Shown: piece by piece, positions 61,301 to 64,000 of the stretch
Position numbering within the stretch: the first letter of the stretch is position 1
How the letters are laid out: every line of letters begins with the position of its first letter
Assembly: GCA_021904315.1 (NCBI GenBank)
Contig: CM038908.1
Coordinates: 16,636,501 to 16,700,500 of the forward strand
DNA: 64,000 bases
DNA from: Sphagnum magellanicum
Taxonomy: Eukaryota > Streptophyta > Sphagnopsida > Sphagnales > Sphagnaceae
Reading direction: 5' to 3'
Made by a program: the position numbers and the translations under genes
The notes under the pieces: model-generated
The model's database searches: none
What the model saw: only the letters and a program-made list of their open reading frames with translations
Told to the model about the DNA's origin: nothing

Positions 61301-61967
61301 TGTCTGAAACTGATGTACAGAAGAATCATCACAGGTATGAGGGCGTGCAGGATGACAGTGAACTATGTCAGATGGGTGATGAGAGGATGCAACATTCTTC
61401 CTTGGTCACAAATGGTGTTCAGCATCGCAGATCTGCACTTAAGTCATGCTCAAACTTTGAGAGAGGTTGATATTCAAGCTTGTGAACCTCAGCTTCAGAG
61501 TATGTCTAGTGGCAAAAGGTCATTAAAAAGTAGTAATCTTCATCATGTTTTTGATGTTCAGCAACACCCACTATGTATTGGAGTCCCACATGACCTACCT
61601 GAACTTGGGAAGTGAACACCTCAGCAGTAAACCTTCTCCATACTACAGTTCATACATTGAATAAAGTGTCAATGTATGATCAGAATTTCTGTTTAACATG
61701 AACTCTCAAGGATGACTCTCAGATTTGGAGTCCTCTTTTGGGGATAATAAATAACTTGATCGTTTTGTGTTTTGTACAGGGTTCTGGAGGGGAGATGAGA
61801 AAAACACAGATACTAAGGAGTCATGTGCTGAATTGAGGAAAGACCGAATTCCAGGATTTATGCAAGGTGTAGACAAAGAGAACATCACCTCTGCAGACCA
61901 GCAAACCTGGCTTTCCCAAGGACTGCGATTGCAGAAGACATATCGTACCCAGCAAATTAAAGGCTGA
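58376..61967 (+). CDS. JASON-like coiled-coil, Ser-rich protein (seven exons)
   Basis: The exons are 58376-58468, 58853-58904, 59088-59338, 59489-59745, 59903-60143, 60313-61465 and 61780-61967. They sum to 2235 bases, giving 744 residues in frame; the end of exon 5 is the least certain joint. The N-terminus MGWLWACLG resembles the MGC-type start of plant JASON proteins, and Gly2 could be myristoylated. A short coiled coil (VEEMKEELATLRQIL) leads into ELREEVNYLRSCGVL, close to a motif I recall from JASON homologues (L(K)xEAxFLxxCG). Most of the remaining 600 residues are Ser/Asp/Glu-rich and probably disordered, with S/T-P sites and two similar blocks of about 27 residues (GSIDLEPIQCASP; GSIDMQLIECNSP). 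In Arabidopsis, JASON keeps the two meiosis II spindles apart in pollen mother cells through an organelle band. The assignment is tentative because only short motifs match. The ATG is the first in frame, and its exon ends in a consensus GTGAGC donor. Confidence 0.7.
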
Positions 61968-64000
61968 CCCTACTGCTGTTCAGGAAAGAAACCAGCTCAT
62001 GGTTTGGTTGCTGTCCCCACTGTATAGAAGATGCTCGTTTGAAACAAGGTCACTTAGTCCAAACTTCTGGGAAATTGACAAATCCAATGTCAAACCAAAC
62101 TTGTACAATTAGTCTCTTTTCATATGATTGTTGAGATTGATTCGTGTTTGCAATGCCACATGCAAGATAGATACTTTCATGTTGAATGCTTCAACTTCCA
62201 ACCTACTACAGTAGTAGAATCGTGTTTATAGTTCAGTGGGCATCAGAATGAGTAGTCCTTAGTTGAATTTTTGACATGACATGTATGTTATTGATGTCTG
62301 GTGTTTGTTCAGATTTTTAATGTGTCACCTACAGTGATGTTGAACTTCATAGACAACCCATTTTGTTGCTCCATTTCATCAAAGCTGTCTCTCAGGAGAC
62401 AGCATAGATGGATGCAAAGTTCATTTGGTACCACATTTTGAGGCATGTTATCTAGGTGTTACTGTGTATTATTACCTCAAGTCCTACAAGGCTGATGCTG
62501 GCATTAGGCTTCTGTTGTGTCAGCTCATACCAGACTACTGTAGGGTCCTTGCTACCAGTGTTAATATCAGTATGAATATCAGGCTTCAGATCTCTATAAT
62601 TGCATGAAAGCCAAGTGAAATCCCAACCAAACCGAGCTTTCAATCAGGTTGGATCAAAAGGTGTGGTAGATTCAGTATGTGCATGGCTCATGTCTAGTGA
62701 AAGTGGGAAATGGCTCTATAACTGAGAACAAGATGAAAACAGATGGGTAAGTTTTTAGAATACTTTCAAAAGGATCCAAAACCTAAATTTGAGGCTAAAT
62801 TTGTTTAAAAACTCCCTAAAAGACTGCTCACTATAGAGTCTCTCCAAAACTGTGATGCCCATGTCAACCTACTAACCTAGTGGAGACTAGAAATCCCTTT
62901 TGAAATTGAAGCTCCAATGCCCACATTTGGGGCTAAGGAGAGGAATTTTTATCCCTGTTGCTCACATTAGCATTTTGCAATATCATAGGACCAAATTCCA
63001 GTGACAAGTAATTGCAACTGGTATAGGGGGGATTTTTTTGGAATCCTTCGGTATTGTTGTCCATGGACCATCATTGCAAAGAGAATTTTTTAAATAACTA
63101 TCTCATTTTCAAATTTAATTATTTCTTTTTTTTTTCTTAATAACTACTTCCTTTTCCAATTAACTTTCTTAATAAGTATATCCCACCTTTCCCAAAAACT
63201 ACCTCCATTTCATAACTATCTCAATTTTTTCCCCTATCCACCACCAGCATGGAGATGAAAAAACAAATTAACATGCGTCTTGTCTTTTCATGGCCATGAA
63301 ATGTATATTACTTTAAATTAAATTTTGGCATTGACATAAATAATGATGAATTATTGAAAACCATACGAAAACGTAAGAACCAAATAAAATAGTTGGTTGT
63401 CACTGGTAGTGCATAGCAGTGCAGAGCTCAAATTGGAATATAATATATCTGTTGTACCTGCAGGCTGCCATTGATAATTGGGAGTTTTTCCTCTCCAAAT
63501 ATTTAATTTATTTTTAAATTTTAAAAAATTGATCTGTATCCTTTGCCCTCCTGGCCACCCACTCCAATGAGCTGGTTTAGCCTTTTTCTTCATGTTTGTC
63601 TTTTCATATCATCACCTTCTAATTGTCACATGTGAAATTGAATTTTTTTGGGTCCTCTCAAAATGACATCAACAAATTTTAGGAAAATTCAATTTAGATC
63701 AATCAGTAAAAAATTTTAATTGTTTAAAAATTTTCTCTTTCAAATTTATGTGGTTGCATTTGTTTCTTTGGTGTAATCAATTCACCTTTGTTTTTAATGT
63801 TCTCAATATATGAAGATTGAATTTCATGTTGTATATAAATCAATAAAAATGAGAAAATTCCATAAAAAAAATTCTTTATAATCATGAAATTTTATTTTAA
63901 TACCATAGGATTCAACAAAACAAAAAAAAAAATTATTATTATTCCAACCTTATGTTAATTTGATTGTGATTGTATTTAAGAATCACTGTAAGAATTTTTA
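61968..64000. other. 3' UTR of the JASON-like gene and AT-rich spacer
   Basis: The first few hundred bases are probably 3' UTR. From about 62700 the sequence turns AT-rich with T- and A-runs, and no gene was recognised. Confidence 0.45.

Noticed and set aside
61298..61615. 105-residue plus frame at the end of the JASON-like gene
   Set aside because: It overlaps exon 6 out of frame and runs into the intron; the in-frame joint 61465/61780 gives a better model.

Overview
The window is nuclear DNA of a land plant. The evidence is spliced genes with GT/AG introns, a U2 snRNA gene with a plant-type promoter, and plant proteins (a PRT1-type E3 ligase, a PTST1-type starch-targeting protein, plant cytosolic adenylate kinase). 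There is also a decayed PPR gene and a decayed Ty3/gypsy chromovirus. The species cannot be read from the sequence. Low gene density, AT-rich spacers and PPR debris would fit a lycophyte, bryophyte, fern or gymnosperm as well as other plants.

Layout. 1-297: the 3' end of an unidentified plus-strand gene, followed by a 29-bp minisatellite. 1-5.4 kb: spacer with two diverged tandem arrays. 5.87-6.73 kb: a PRT1-like gene on the minus strand, with a GA-tract leader and a G-box upstream. 7.4-33 kb: a gene desert of very AT-rich old repeats. It holds a degenerate minus-strand Ty3/gypsy element (about 9.7-16.1 kb), the 3' end of a second related element joined to it (16.1-17.1 kb, with an internal inversion), several dispersed repeat pairs, a 200-bp palindrome, an 85-bp tandem repeat and an almost pure A/T island near 28.6-29.2 kb.

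From 33 kb the window is genic again. It has adenylate kinase (33.18-35.05 kb, plus, six exons), the complex I B8 subunit NDUFA2 (38.6-40.0 kb, minus, three exons), a possible divergent plus-strand transcription unit (40.3-41.8 kb), a U2 snRNA gene (44.39-44.58 kb, minus) with a decayed U2 copy 2.3 kb away, PTST1 (48.1-50.0 kb, minus), a PPR pseudogene (54.9-55.6 kb, minus) and a JASON-like coiled-coil gene (58.4-62.0 kb, plus, seven exons).

The genes are ordinary unlinked housekeeping plant genes: protein turnover, adenylate balance, respiration, splicing, starch synthesis and probably meiotic cell organisation. Nothing suggests a cluster or operon. Exon models were built by hand from splice signals, reading frame and family conservation. 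For adenylate kinase, NDUFA2 and the JASON-like gene the exon lengths sum to an exact number of codons. I did not find an obviously new biological system. The most unusual items are the strong in-frame alternative acceptor in adenylate kinase, the U2 gene/pseudogene pair, the rearranged tandem chromovirus remnants and the self-similar repeats around the genes.
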